Of a DNA stretch of 64,000 nucleotides, positions 7,505 through 15,617 are shown one piece after another. Numbering within the stretch: the first letter of the stretch is position 1; each line of letters starts with the position of its first letter. The stretch is from the NCBI RefSeq assembly GCF_024171695.1, contig NZ_JAMTCF010000013.1, positions 1-64,000 of the forward strand, read 5' to 3'. The translations under genes and the position numbers were made by a program. The stretch is from Actinosynnema pretiosum (GTDB lineage Bacteria; Actinomycetota; Actinomycetes; Mycobacteriales; Pseudonocardiaceae). Below the pieces are notes generated by a model. That model did no database searches, had not been told where the DNA came from, and saw nothing but the letters and a program-made list of their open reading frames with translations.

Positions 7505-10500
7505 TCACCGCGCCGACCACCGCCCGGCCACGGCCCCGCCGCGCACCCGCTGCGCGTACGGCGTCGACACGTACCCCACCAGGTCCAGCACCCCGCCGGT
7601 CTGCCGGTCGACCTCCCGCCCGAACGCCAGCATCGAGTCGTCGATCCGCCCCATCAGCCACGCCAGCAGCAGCACCACCACGTCCGACAGCACCCCGACC
7701 TGCACCGGCATGTCGTCGCGCCGCCCGGCGGTCACCGCGCTCGCGAAGTCGGTCATGCCCCGCTGGGTCAGCTCGGCCGACCCGATCTCGATCGCCCGCT
7801 TCATCGAGTCCACGACCAGCGGCACCAGCGCCTGCCACACGTCGCGCTCCACGACCTCGCACACCAGCCCGCCGCACAGCGCCGTCGTCCACAGCGCCCC
7901 GGCGTCACCGGCCCGCACCGCGCCGACCGCCAGGTGCGGCAGCAGCTCGGCCCCGCGCGCCAGCGACCCGCGCGCCACCAGGCCCTCCACCGCGCTCCGG
8001 TAGTGCCGCAGCGCCTCGGCGTGCTCGCCCTTCCTGGTGAGCAGCCGCCCGGTCTCGTCCTGGAACCGGGCGAACTCGCCGGGCGCGTCCTGGTGCTCGG
8101 ACAGCGACAGCCCGGCCTTGGTGTAGCTCAGCGCCGCCGCGAGGTCGCCCCTGGCCTCGTGGCAGCGCGCCAGTTCCCCTATCACCCGCAGCTCAGTGGC
8201 CGGGTCGCCCTGGGCGCGCACCAGCTCCAGCGCGTCGGTCCCGGCCTCTATGGCGCCGTCCGGGTCGCCCAGCTCGCGCCGCAGCGCGCACTCGTCCACC
8301 TTGAACGCGGTCTGCCGGACCAGGTCGCCGCGCACGGCCGCCAGGTCGTGGCCGATCACGGCGTGCTTGAGCGCGGTGTCCAGGTCCCCGGTGCGCCTGC
8401 CGAGGTCGTTGAGCGAGGCGCAGGCGTGGAACTCGGTCTCCCGGTCCCCGGAGGCGACGGCCGCCCGGTACGCCTGGGCCGCCAGTCTCAGCGCCTCCTG
8501 CGGTCTGGCCTCCAGCGCGGCCATCCGCAGCAGCACCCCGGCCCGGTCGGGACCGGCGTCGCCGTAGGACGCGCTGCGGCCGTAGTCGGCCAGCGCGGCG
8601 CCGGGGTCGCCGCCGTGCTCGTGCAGCGCGCCGGTGCGCTCGTAGCGGGCCGCCCAGCGGCGGTCGGCCTCGGCGGGGGGCAGGTCCAGCGCGGGCAGCG
8701 CCTTGTCGATCTTCTCGACGACCTCGGCGGCGTCGGACAGGTCGCCCGCGAAGGACAGCTCGTCGAACAGGGTGTCCACGTAGGCCTCGGTCCCCGAGGC
8801 GGGGGTCGTCTCGGCCGCTCTGCGCAGTGCACTCATCTCCCGGTGGACCACCTTCCGCAGCACTTCCTCGCCGCCGTGGTCCACGCCCGCCAGCAGGGCG
8901 CACCCGGTCAGCGCTGACTCTCCCTCACCGGGTGCGCCCGCGCGCCACCGGTCCAGCCTCCCGTTGGCGGTCCCCGCGTACAGGTAGGACCGCTCGATGC
9001 CGCCGGGCAGCCCGGTGTCCACCACGGCGCGCGCGGCGGGCACCTCCCCGGCGGTGAGCCTGCGCACCACGACGCGGGTGAAGTCGGCCGCCAGGTCGGG
9101 CGGGATGCGCCACAGCGCGCCCACGTAGCCGCGCGCGCCGACCCGCAGGTACTCGCGCGCCTGGTCGGTCCACGACAGGCAGGAGTTGTTGAGCACCACG
9201 GGCTGGTGCGGCAGGTCGAGCGCGTGCGCGACCAGCCACGGCGGCAGCGGGCGCCCGTCGAGCAGGGCGTTGCCCTCGTCGTCGTGCGCGTTGACCGCGA
9301 GCACCTCGACCGGCAGGTCGGCGGCGAGGGCGGCGACCACGGGCAGCGCGGTCTCGGACCCGGTGAGCACCAGCGGGTGGGTGACGTGGGCGGCCCGGTC
9401 GGCGGGGGCCGCCGGGAAGCCGGGTTCGACCAGGAGGGCGAACGCGCCGCGCGGGCGGCAAGCGCCTTCCCGGTGCAGCTCGGTCAGCACGACCAGCGCC
9501 GGATCGGTGGTGACGTGCCCGATGGGCTTGCGCGCCCAGCTGCCGGTGGCGGTGCGCACGAACGGGTAGGGCAGTCCGGCGGTGAACGCGGTCAGCCGCC
9601 GCTCCCCCACCGCGTGCACGGCGTCGGCGGGCACCTGGGCGGTGACCACGGCCTCGACCGCCGGGTAGGGGTCGTGGCCGCCGGTGGACAGGTAGCGCCA
9701 CAGCGCCTCGCCGACCGCGATGCCCTTGACGGCGTCGCCTATGGCGCTGGCGGCCTCGGTGACGCGGGTCTGCTCCTCGGCGACGACCCGGTCGACCTCG
9801 GCCAGGTCGGGCTGGGGCGTGGTGACCAGGCGGGCGCCCCGGTGGTGGGCGTAGCAGGCGGCGACCAGGTCGTCGGCCTCGCCGGTGGTCTCCACCAGCA
9901 CGGCCTCGTCGCCGGACTCGGGACCGGCGGCGGCGAACCGGTCGCCGACGGGCTCGGCGCGCTCGGTGAAGCGCAGCGCGGAGCCGGTGCGCAGCGCGGT
10001 GTAGAGGGCCTCGGCGGGGTCGTCGCCGGGGGCGGCCTCCAGCACCTTGGTCGGCTGCTGGCCCTCGCCGTGCAGCAGCGCCCACACCTCGTCGGTGAGG
10101 TCCTCGCCGAGGAGGTCGGGCTTGAGCAGCCGGACGTGCTCCATGCCGTCGAACACGTGCGCGGCCTGCGGGGGCGGGTCGGCGAGCACGACGGCGCGGC
10201 GCACGCCGGTGGCGCGCATGAGGTCGGCGAGGAGGCTGTTGCGGTTGTTCCAGGAGCGCAGCGGGCCGGTGTCGGGGCCGGGGGCGTCGAGCTCGTCGTC
10301 GTGCTCGCCGGGGAGCGCGTGCCTGCCGCCTGCGGGTGGCGGGCGGTCCAGCGCGATGACGGGCGTGAAGCGGTCGCCGGGCAGGCAGGAGACCACGACG
10401 GCGGCCTCGCGCGCCTGGTGCGCCCGGCACACCACGACGGTGTCGGACACCGCGTACTGGGGCCTGCTGACCACCTCGACGTCGATCTCGGCGGGACCGG

Positions 10501-10852
10501 CGGGCAGCGCGACGACCACGCCGTCCTCGGTGGCCGAGACCTGCCCGGTGGAGGTCACCCGGACGGAGGTTCCGGTGGGCAGGTCGAACTGGACGCCGTC
10601 GCCGTCGACGGAGGCGTCACCGGGGACGTGCAGCCGCCACTCGACCGGCTCGGCCAGGTCGTAGCGCTGGCGCAGCACGGCGCGCAGCGGGTCGCCGTGG
10701 TCCTCGGCGACCGCCAGCTCGCGGGTGCCCACGTCTATCGACAGGGCCTCGGCGAGGGGCAGCGGCGGTTTGCCGTGCGCGTCCAGCAGGACCGCCCGCA
10801 CCAGTCCGGTGGAGAAGCGGAAGCGGATTCCGTGCGGCGGTCCAAGATCCAC
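7505..10852 (-). CDS. Large CHAT-domain (caspase-like) protein with TPR repeats
   Basis: A 1,115-residue predicted cytoplasmic protein. The N-terminal 150 residues look beta-rich. The region of about residues 380-620 resembles a CHAT domain, the caspase-fold peptidase family: a His in AVNAHDDEGN (523) after a hydrophobic strand, and a Cys in PVVLNNSCLSW (558) form the expected dyad, followed by GARGYVGALWRIPPD, the usual region after the cysteine. From about 700 to 1010 there are Ala-rich helical repeats typical of TPRs (for example GDLDTALKHAVIGHDLAAV). The start is GTG. The gene converges on the P1 peptidase and is monocistronic. CHAT-TPR proteins include the separase-like, bacterial Craspase and gasdermin-activating proteases, but no partner effector is adjacent here, so the target is unknown. 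Confidence 0.8.
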   Translation of the reverse strand: MDLGPPHGIRFRFSTGLVRAVLLDAHGKPPLPLAEALSIDVGTRELAVAEDHGDPLRAVLRQRYDLAEPVEWRLHVPGDASVDGDGVQFDLPTGTSVRVTSTGQVSATEDGVVVALPAGPAEIDVEVVSRPQYAVSDTVVVCRAHQAREAAVVVSCLPGDRFTPVIALDRPPPAGGRHALPGEHDDELDAPGPDTGPLRSWNNRNSLLADLMRATGVRRAVVLADPPPQAAHVFDGMEHVRLLKPDLLGEDLTDEVWALLHGEGQQPTKVLEAAPGDDPAEALYTALRTGSALRFTERAEPVGDRFAAAGPESGDEAVLVETTGEADDLVAACYAHHRGARLVTTPQPDLAEVDRVVAEEQTRVTEAASAIGDAVKGIAVGEALWRYLSTGGHDPYPAVEAVVTAQVPADAVHAVGERRLTAFTAGLPYPFVRTATGSWARKPIGHVTTDPALVVLTELHREGACRPRGAFALLVEPGFPAAPADRAAHVTHPLVLTGSETALPVVAALAADLPVEVLAVNAHDDEGNALLDGRPLPPWLVAHALDLPHQPVVLNNSCLSWTDQAREYLRVGARGYVGALWRIPPDLAADFTRVVVRRLTAGEVPAARAVVDTGLPGGIERSYLYAGTANGRLDRWRAGAPGEGESALTGCALLAGVDHGGEEVLRKVVHREMSALRRAAETTPASGTEAYVDTLFDELSFAGDLSDAAEVVEKIDKALPALDLPPAEADRRWAARYERTGALHEHGGDPGAALADYGRSASYGDAGPDRAGVLLRMAALEARPQEALRLAAQAYRAAVASGDRETEFHACASLNDLGRRTGDLDTALKHAVIGHDLAAVRGDLVRQTAFKVDECALRRELGDPDGAIEAGTDALELVRAQGDPATELRVIGELARCHEARGDLAAALSYTKAGLSLSEHQDAPGEFARFQDETGRLLTRKGEHAEALRHYRSAVEGLVARGSLARGAELLPHLAVGAVRAGDAGALWTTALCGGLVCEVVERDVWQALVPLVVDSMKRAIEIGSAELTQRGMTDFASAVTAGRRDDMPVQVGVLSDVVVLLLAWLMGRIDDSMLAFGREVDRQTGGVLDLVGYVSTPYAQRVRGGAVAGRWSAR

Positions 10853-11005
10853 GGCTCACATACCCTCTGGCAGGTGGCGGGCGTCCACAGCGGCCTCCGT
10901 GCGACGTCCGAACGAGTGGTGGCTGGCAGAACGTACGCCACGCCGGTCACGATTGAGTCGCGCGGACCGGGAACCCGTGGTAAATCCGCGCCGATTCGGG
11001 CCGGT

Positions 11006-12298
11006 TCAGCCGCCCTGGTCGCTGCGGACCGAGGGCTGCTGGTGGCTCCAGGCGGCCCGGCTCTGGTCCCGGCCGAGGCGTTTGGCCTGGTAGAGCGCTC
11101 CGTCGGCGGCGGCGAGGAGACCTTCGACGGTGTCCTCGGGCACATCCGGCCAGACGGCCACCCCGACGCTGACCGTGAGGCCCCGCACGGGACCGGCCCC
11201 GGTGCCCAGCAGGCCCACGCGGGTGCGGGCGCGCTCGGCGATGGCCATGGACTCGTCGCGGCCGGCGCCGGGCAGCAGCACGACGAACTCCTCGCCGCCG
11301 AACCGGCCGACGCTGTCGCCCCTGCGCACCGACTCGCGGATGACGTCGGCGATGGAGCGCAGCACCTCGTCGCCGGTCTGGTGGCCGTGGGTGTCGTTGA
11401 TGCCCTTGAAGTGGTCCACGTCGATCATGAGCAGGCCGAGGGCGTCGCCGCGCTGGCGGGTGCGGTTGAGCTCAACGCGGGCCTGGAGGTGCCAGGCCTC
11501 GGCGTTGAGCAGGCCGGTCTTGGCGTCGGTGCGGGCGGCCAGCTCCAGCTGGTGGATCAGCACGGTGCGGTGCAGCGCGACGGCGGCGACGACCATGGGG
11601 AACGCGAAACCGGGCCACCAGGCGACCGCGATGGCGACGAAGAACGCGAGGCTGAGCTGGGCGGCTTCGAGGAGGTTGTCCAGCGGGCCGCCGAAGAGGT
11701 TGGTGCGCGCGCCGGTGGTGAGCACGATGACGCCCGCGACGAGCGCGGTGTTGACGGTCCAGTAGACCGAGCCCGCCCCGATCAGGCCGAGCAGGTCCCA
11801 GGGGCCTTCGAGGTGGCCGGAGGCGAGGCTGTCGCGCAGGCCGGTGGCGGTGGCGACGACGTTGGCGGCCAGGGCCACCAGGAGCATCATCGCGGCGGTG
11901 AACACGCCCCGGTGCGGCGGGCGGAACGGGTCCCAGCGGCCGACGACCCACCAGCGGTGGGCGTAGAGGACGACCACCAATACTCCGACCAGGGGTGGCG
12001 GGAGCAGGAGTGAACCGGCGAATATCCAGATGCTGCACAGGTCGAGGTGCGGCAGGCCGGTCGCGTCCCTGCGGGCGCGCTCGATCCAGCGGGAGAAGAC
12101 CAGGTGCAGCCCGGCGCAGGTGAGCAACACCGCGAGGACGACCCAGTCGTGCCTGGTCGTCGGCTGGTTCGTCGCCGTCGCGGCGGCGACTGCCAGCAGG
12201 GCGAGCAGGTCCACCGAGAGCACGTAGCCCAGCGCGCCCCTCGGAAGGGACCATAGTGACCAGCTTCGTCCAACCACGGTTCCCTCGCGCCCGTCCAC
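11006..12298 (-). CDS. Membrane-bound diguanylate cyclase (GGDEF)
   Basis: A 430-residue enzyme that would make cyclic di-GMP from two GTP at the cytoplasmic membrane. The first 250 residues form about six to seven hydrophobic segments of a MASE-like sensor region. The GGDEF domain carries the active-site motif as GGEEF at 334-338, with MIDVDHFKGINDTHGH for metal and substrate binding. The allosteric inhibition site RxxD is intact at 325-328, five residues before GGEEF, so product inhibition is expected. There is no EAL domain. The GTG start gives MDGREG; the gene is preceded by a 309-bp stretch without a gene and followed at a distance by the CHAT gene in the same direction. Confidence 0.92.
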   Translation of the reverse strand: MDGREGTVVGRSWSLWSLPRGALGYVLSVDLLALLAVAAATATNQPTTRHDWVVLAVLLTCAGLHLVFSRWIERARRDATGLPHLDLCSIWIFAGSLLLPPPLVGVLVVVLYAHRWWVVGRWDPFRPPHRGVFTAAMMLLVALAANVVATATGLRDSLASGHLEGPWDLLGLIGAGSVYWTVNTALVAGVIVLTTGARTNLFGGPLDNLLEAAQLSLAFFVAIAVAWWPGFAFPMVVAAVALHRTVLIHQLELAARTDAKTGLLNAEAWHLQARVELNRTRQRGDALGLLMIDVDHFKGINDTHGHQTGDEVLRSIADVIRESVRRGDSVGRFGGEEFVVLLPGAGRDESMAIAERARTRVGLLGTGAGPVRGLTVSVGVAVWPDVPEDTVEGLLAAADGALYQAKRLGRDQSRAAWSHQQPSVRSDQGG

Positions 12299-12402
12299 AC
12301 CGGACCCCCCGGTTGGTGACCGGCTGGAGCGTCACGGTAACCCTGGGGCGAACGGGTGTCATCCGCTGGTGGGGTGACACGGGTACTGGGAGGTGATCGC
12401 GG

Positions 12403-12503
12403 TGCGCGAGAAGATCTGGTGACCCCGGTGCGATCCCGGCGCCCGACTTGCCCGGTACGGCCAGTGGAGGAGGTGCTCGGTCATGCGCGAGAAGATCTGG
12501 TGA
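12403..12503 (+). repeat. Two copies of a 20-bp repeat 81 bp apart, in a gene-free stretch
   Basis: TGCGCGAGAAGATCTGGTGA occurs at 12403-12422 and again at 12484-12503. Each copy follows a GGAGG- or GAGGAGG-like site and could encode a six-residue peptide (M/V-R-E-K-I-W) ending in TGA. The surrounding 12299-12607 stretch, between the diguanylate cyclase and the MFS gene, shows no other coding content. The repeat is certain; meaning is not. Confidence 0.6.
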
Positions 12504-12607
12504 AGACGGTGGGGTTGACGCCCCACGCGATGGCGGTCCCCCGGCGCGCCCCATGTGCCCGGTGACCGGTGAGCCCGGCCGCTCGCGCGCTGCGGGCGGC
12601 CGGGCGT

Positions 12608-13813
12608 TCAGCCCTCGGCGAGGTGCTCCAGCGGGCCCAGCGCCATCCACCGGGTGGTGACGGCGGCGGCGGCGACCACGCCGACCCCGGCGGCGATCGC
12701 GATGGCGGTGGCGGCCGAGCCGGTGGCGGTGGCGAGCAGGCCACCGCCCGCGACGCCCACGCCCTGGGCTGCGACGAGACCGCTGCGGGCGAAGCCGAGG
12801 GCCTGGCCCCGGCGGGCGTCCGGGACGAGGCGGACGAAGGTGGCCCCGGCGGTGACCTGGTAGGCGCTGAAGACGCCGCTGAGGGCCAGCAGGGTGACGG
12901 CGCCGAGCAGGCCGGGGTGCAGCAGGTAGGCGACCAGCGGCAGGGCGGTGGCGACGGCCAGAAGGCCCAGCAGGCGCACCCGCCGTTCGGTGGGCAGGTA
13001 GCGCAGCAGGACGGTGCCCAGGACCATCCCGGCTGGGTCTGCGGCGAGCAGGATCCCGACTCCGGCGGGGCCGGTGCCGACCTCGTCGGAGAACGGGGCG
13101 GCCAGGCCCTCGGGGACGACGGTGAACAGGGCGAGCCAGCCGAGGAGGACCAGCAGGCGCAGGCGCGGGGTGCGCCAGACCAGGGCCGCGCCTTCGTTGA
13201 TCCGCAGTCGTGTGGGGGTGGCGGAGGTTGAGGCGGGGGCCGGGCGGGGCTTGAGGCCGAGGTGGAGGAGGAGGGCGGAGGCGGCGAAGGTGGCGGCGTC
13301 GGCGGCGAGGGCGCCGGAGGTGCCGAGCCAGTAGACCGCCAGGCCGCCTCCGGCGAAGCCGAGGAGGAGGCCTGCCTGGTGGGTGATGAGGTGGACGGAC
13401 TGGCCTGCCTCGTACTTGTCGCCCAGGACGGTGGGGAGGAGGGCGCCTTGGGCGGCTGCGAACGGGGGTTCGGCGAGCTGGGCCAGGACGAGGAGGGCGG
13501 CCACCAGGGGGAGGGGGACTCCGGGGAGGGCCATGACCGCGAGGACCGCGGCGCGGAGGAGGTCCGCGGTGACCATGACGGTGCGGCGGGGGTAGCGGTC
13601 GGCCAGGCCGGAGAAGAGGATTCCGGAGAAGAGGGCCGGGAGCATGGTCAGCGCGTAGGTGAGGGCTGTCCAGGCCGGGGAGTTGGTGCGCTCGAAGACG
13701 AGCACGGATAAGGCCACGCGGGCTAGTTGGTCGCCGAGTGTGGACAGGACCGCCGCGCACCACAGGACTCGGAACTCTGCCACCCCGAAGACCGCTCGGA
13801 AACCCGTCGCCAT
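12608..13813 (-). CDS. MFS transporter (exporter-like)
   Basis: A 401-residue integral membrane protein of the major facilitator superfamily, related to actinobacterial macrolide/drug efflux-type members. About twelve hydrophobic segments are visible. The conserved loop between helices 2 and 3 reads GLADRYPRRTVMV, the typical MFS motif A, and SGVFSAYQVTAGATFVRLVP is in the C-terminal half. I chose the ATG at 13813 because GGGAG lies four bases before it and a normal MATGFRAVFG opening follows; the open frame upstream to 14041 is low-complexity Pro/Ser/Asp sequence without family likeness. Its 5' region is shared with the divergent aminotransferase and contains a MITE-like hairpin. The substrate is unknown. 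Confidence 0.87.
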   Translation of the reverse strand: MATGFRAVFGVAEFRVLWCAAVLSTLGDQLARVALSVLVFERTNSPAWTALTYALTMLPALFSGILFSGLADRYPRRTVMVTADLLRAAVLAVMALPGVPLPLVAALLVLAQLAEPPFAAAQGALLPTVLGDKYEAGQSVHLITHQAGLLLGFAGGGLAVYWLGTSGALAADAATFAASALLLHLGLKPRPAPASTSATPTRLRINEGAALVWRTPRLRLLVLLGWLALFTVVPEGLAAPFSDEVGTGPAGVGILLAADPAGMVLGTVLLRYLPTERRVRLLGLLAVATALPLVAYLLHPGLLGAVTLLALSGVFSAYQVTAGATFVRLVPDARRGQALGFARSGLVAAQGVGVAGGGLLATATGSAATAIAIAAGVGVVAAAAVTTRWMALGPLEHLAEG

Positions 13814-14153
13814 GTCTCTCCCGCTGTCGCTGTCGCTGCCGGTGTCGCTGTCACTTGGAACCGGAACCGGGGCCGGGTCAGGGGTGGGGCAGGGCTGGCC
13901 GGGACTGGGGGCGGCACCGGTAGGCGGGACACGGTACAAGGAAGGGCGGGTGGGGGTGATCGGATCGCGGGTGGAGGGGGTGGGGGGATGTTGACGGTTC
14001 ACCGTTCCGGGTGGGGACGGGGGGGGGAAAACGAAGATCAAGAGCTTAAGGGCACGCCTCGCCGGCGGGGCAGGCCTCCAAAAAAGAGGGGGACGGGCTC
14101 TGCCGGCCGGTGGCTGTTTCAGGGTGGTTGCGTTTACCCCTGCGGTGGGCGGG

Positions 14154-14291
14154 GTCCCTCTTCTCCGTGTGGCCTCCTTTCAGGCAAGCACAGGCGTCAA
14201 GACGCCGTATGACCAGGCAGTCTGCCGGGCAGTGCGGCGGCATCTTGACACCTGCGCTCGGGCTTCGCCAGGCCACACGGAGAAGAGGGAC
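14154..14291. mobile_element. MITE-like 138-bp hairpin element with 5-bp flanking duplication
   Basis: A perfect 22-bp inverted repeat has arms at 14154-14175 (beginning GTCCCTCTTC) and 14270-14291. The next 32 bases on each side also pair, imperfectly at first and then well around GTCAAGA(C/T)GCCG, so nearly the whole element can fold into one long stem ending in a GGCAGTCTGCC loop. The 5-bp sequence GCGGG stands directly outside both ends (14149-14153 and 14292-14296), as a target-site duplication would. No protein is encoded. It lies in the 569-bp interval between the divergent MFS and aminotransferase genes. Confidence 0.6.
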
Positions 14292-14370
14292 GCGGGATGG
14301 GCTGGCTGCGGGCTCGCTGCGCTCGCCCCGCAGCCCGCGAGGAGGTCTGGGGGGTGGGCTGGGGGGCGCT

Positions 14371-14376
14371 TAGGGT
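14371..14376 (+). promoter_or_regulatory. -10 box of leaderless aminotransferase gene
   Basis: TAGGGT six bases before the GTG at 14383. There is no ribosome site in the gap, which suggests a leaderless transcript. Confidence 0.5.
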
Positions 14377-14382
14377 CTGGCG

Positions 14383-15129
14383 GTGCACAGGATCGAGGTC
14401 GACGGGGTTCCCGCCAGCGCTCAGGACATGGCCGGGTTGTTCGCCAACTACGGGCACTTCACGGCGTTTCAGGTGCGGGGTGGGCTGGTCAGGGGGATGG
14501 GGTGCCACCTGGACCGGTTGGCTGAGGGGAACCGGGAGTTGTACGGGATCGGGCTCGACCGGGGGTGGGTGTGCGAGTTGGTCGGTCGGGGGCTTCGTGG
14601 GGTTGGGGACGCCTCGGTTCGGGTGGTGGTGTTCGGGGTTGAGGAGCCGTCGGTGTTGGTTTCGGTGCGGGAGCCCAAGGAGGCGGCTCGGGAGGCTCAG
14701 GCTTTGTTGCCCGTGGAGTACGTGCGGCCGGTTCCGCACGTGAAGCACCTCGGGGGGTTCGAGCGGGCGGTGCACCACCGGGCTGCGGGGCGGGCCGGGT
14801 TCGACGACGCGTTGTTGGTCGGGGGTGGTGGGGTGGTGGTCGAGTCCGCAGTCGCCAACGTGGGGTTCTTCGCGGGGGGCGAGGTGGTGTGGGCGGACGG
14901 GCCGTGGTTGTGGGGGACGACGATGCGGTTGTTGGAGTCGCACGTGCCGTCGCGGCGGGAGGTCGTGCGGTTGGGGGACCTCGGGGCGTACGACGGGGCG
15001 TTCACGGCCAACTCGTGGGGGGTCTCGCCGGTGGGGCGGATCGGGGACGTGCGGTACCCGGTCGGTGAGGCGTTCGAGCGGTTGCGGGAGGCGTTCGAGG
15101 CGGTTCCGTGGGGGCCGGTGGCGGGGTGA
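14383..15129 (+). CDS. Class IV aminotransferase family protein
   Basis: A 248-residue fold-type IV PLP enzyme of the branched-chain aminotransferase / aminodeoxychorismate lyase group. The N-terminal part has the family layout (FANYGHFTAFQV, CHLDRLAEGNRELY). The likely PLP lysine is in VPHVKHLGG near residue 122, and the phosphate-binding half follows with DDALLVGGGGVVVESAVANVGF. The usual ETTxxNIF segment is replaced by ESAVANVGF, a common variant in actinobacterial members. The start is GTG at 14383. A strong hairpin just after the stop separates it from the convergent Lrp regulator. The reaction (transaminase or lyase) is not certain. Confidence 0.83.
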   Translation: MHRIEVDGVPASAQDMAGLFANYGHFTAFQVRGGLVRGMGCHLDRLAEGNRELYGIGLDRGWVCELVGRGLRGVGDASVRVVVFGVEEPSVLVSVREPKEAAREAQALLPVEYVRPVPHVKHLGGFERAVHHRAAGRAGFDDALLVGGGGVVVESAVANVGFFAGGEVVWADGPWLWGTTMRLLESHVPSRREVVRLGDLGAYDGAFTANSWGVSPVGRIGDVRYPVGEAFERLREAFEAVPWGPVAG

Positions 15130-15134
15130 GGGCT

Positions 15135-15162
15135 CCCCCGCCGCGCGAGGGCGCGGCGGGGG
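15135..15162. terminator. Bidirectional hairpin between aminotransferase and Lrp genes
   Basis: A perfect 12-bp GC stem (arms CCCCCGCCGCGC and its complement) with a GAGG loop lies between two convergent genes. It has no T-run, as is usual in high-GC actinobacteria. Confidence 0.7.
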
Positions 15163-15167
15163 GGCGG

Positions 15168-15617
15168 TCACACGGCGGGGGGACGGTCCTCGTAGGGGGT
15201 CGACAGGACGACCGTGGTGCGGGTGGACACGTTCGCCACCTCGCGGATCTGGCGCAGCAGGTCCTCCAGGGCCTTCGGGGAGGCCACGCGCACCCTGACC
15301 AGGTACGAGGAGTCGCCCGCCACCGAGTAGCAGGCCTCGATCTGCGCCAGGTGCTCCAGCCGCTCCGGGTAGTCGTCCGGGGCGGCCGGGTCGATCGGGG
15401 TGAGCGAGATGAACGCGGTCAGCGGGAGGCCGACCTCGTCGCCGTCGAGCCTGGCGGCGTAGCCCTTGACCACGCCGCGCTGCTCCAGCCTGCGCACCCG
15501 CTGGTGCACGGCCGACACGCTCAGGCCGACCCGCTCGGCGAGGTCGGTGAAGCTGCAGCGGCCGTCCGTGGACAGCTCGCGCAGGATCGCCCGGTCGATC
15601 GGCTCCAGGTTCGTCAC
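15168..15617 (-). CDS. Lrp/AsnC family transcriptional regulator
   Basis: A 149-residue DNA-binding regulator. The N-terminal winged helix-turn-helix reads DRAILRELSTDGRCSFTDLAERVGLSVSAVHQRVRRLEQRG (shown here only to mark residues 8-48), and the C-terminal RAM ligand-binding domain includes IEACYSVAGDSSYLVRVRV, with the usual Gly-Asp turn. The GTG start at 15617 overlaps the stop of the M24 peptidase gene by four bases (GTGA), so the two are translationally coupled. Lrp-type regulators sense amino acids; coupling to a proline dipeptidase suggests control of peptide or amino-acid use, an inference. Confidence 0.92.
   Translation of the reverse strand: MTNLEPIDRAILRELSTDGRCSFTDLAERVGLSVSAVHQRVRRLEQRGVVKGYAARLDGDEVGLPLTAFISLTPIDPAAPDDYPERLEHLAQIEACYSVAGDSSYLVRVRVASPKALEDLLRQIREVANVSTRTTVVLSTPYEDRPPAV

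Noticed and set aside
13814-14041. N-terminal extension of the MFS transporter
   Set aside because: The extra residues are Pro/Ser/Asp repeats with no membrane or family features, while the ATG at 13813 has a good ribosome site.
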